Positions 23,773 to 24,076 of a stretch of 24,076 nucleotides of DNA are shown piece after piece (position 1 is the first letter of the stretch; each line of letters begins with the position of its first letter). Made by a program: the position numbers and the translations under genes. Below the pieces are notes generated by a model. It worked only from the letters and a program-made list of their open reading frames with translations, searched no databases and was not told where the DNA came from. Source of the DNA: an uncultured Collinsella sp. (GTDB lineage Bacteria; Actinomycetota; Coriobacteriia; Coriobacteriales; Coriobacteriaceae); assembly GCA_902475375.1 (NCBI GenBank), contig CABRZC010000021.1:1-24076 (forward strand), in the 5' to 3' direction.

Positions 23773-23798
23773 CGCCAGAGCTACAATCTCGTGTCCTT

Positions 23799-23830
23799 AA
23801 GAGGAGCTCGCACCTGCGGGCTCCTCTTTT
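23799..23830 (+). terminator. Rho-independent terminator after divIVA
   Basis: AAGAGGAGCTCG (23799-23810) and CGGGCTCCTCTT (23817-23828) pair over 12 positions with one G-T wobble, around a 6-nt loop, and run into TTTT. It is the strongest terminator in the window and ends the sepF-yggT-divIVA transcript. Confidence 0.9.
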
Positions 23831-23882
23831 AGTAGATTTTGGGACATGCCTTAATTTCTACCTTTTATCAATTTTATATACG

Positions 23883-24076
23883 GTGCTCCGCAGAGAGCCT
23901 GTCACAAGCTCGATATGCTTGAGAGACAATCCGATGCGTCATTTCACATTGTGGGTGAAAGTCCCCGCAATCATTGACTAAGTTCGATATGTTCGAAATC
24001 CATATCACGTACATGGGTAATAACGGTATATGGAGGCTCGCAAGTAGTCAAAGTAACCGAACCGGGGCAGAAAGGT
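23883..24076 (+). mobile_element. 5' end of a probable group II intron (truncated by the window)
   Basis: Non-coding, structured sequence begins at GTGCTCCGCAG, close to the group II 5' consensus GTGYG. ATTGTGGG (23948-23955) and CCCGCAAT (23964-23971) form an 8-bp stem around TGAAAGTC, matching the GGGTGAAAGTCCC hairpin common in domain I of bacterial group II introns. CCATAT (24000-24005) pairs with ATATGG (24028-24033). The closing AGTCAAAGTAACCGAACCGG also looks like domain I. The reverse-transcriptase gene, if present, lies beyond the window. It sits about 50 nt after the divIVA terminator, a neutral insertion point. The exact 5' boundary and class are uncertain. Confidence 0.6.

Overview
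The window looks like a chromosomal contig from an actinobacterium of the class Coriobacteriia, most likely Collinsella or a close relative. This is judged from the GC-rich coding sequence, the FtsZ and SepF sequences, the absence of ftsA, and the gene order; it is a recognition call, not a database result. All supported genes lie on the + strand, and there are no tRNA or rRNA genes. The first ~44 bases are a poly-G run that is almost certainly a sequencing or assembly artefact.

Positions ~50-15640 hold a dcw (division and cell wall) cluster: mraZ, rsmH, an ftsL-like gene, a class B penicillin-binding protein (ftsI/pbpB), murF, mraY, murD, ftsW, murG, murC, murB, ftsQ and ftsZ. Together they encode the cytoplasmic and lipid-linked steps of peptidoglycan precursor synthesis, the septal SEDS polymerase/transpeptidase pair, and the tubulin-like ring. 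murE and ftsA are missing. At the murE position there is only a short gap with a -10-like box.

Positions ~15642-23830 hold the conserved Gram-positive 'ylm' group (pgeF/ylmD, yggS/ylmE, sepF/ylmF, yggT/ylmG, divIVA). It is split by a complete high-affinity phosphate uptake operon, pstS-pstC-pstA-pstB-phoU, lying between ylmD and ylmE. The pgeF stop overlaps the pstS start, and two 11-nt direct repeats upstream of pgeF resemble a Pho box. The phosphate module therefore appears to be transcribed together with a division-cluster gene.

The cluster ends at a strong terminator after divIVA. The last ~190 bases look like the 5' end (domain I) of a group II intron that runs off the window.

The most interesting observations are these. 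(1) A short motif, DPxxRLR-x(3,4)-GPRVR, is shared by the cytoplasmic tails of the partner proteins PBP and FtsW. (2) The pst operon lies inside the ylm cluster behind a Pho-box-like repeat. (3) yggT appears to start at AUC. (4) Palindromes overlap the mraZ promoter. (5) PhoU has altered metal-binding motifs.
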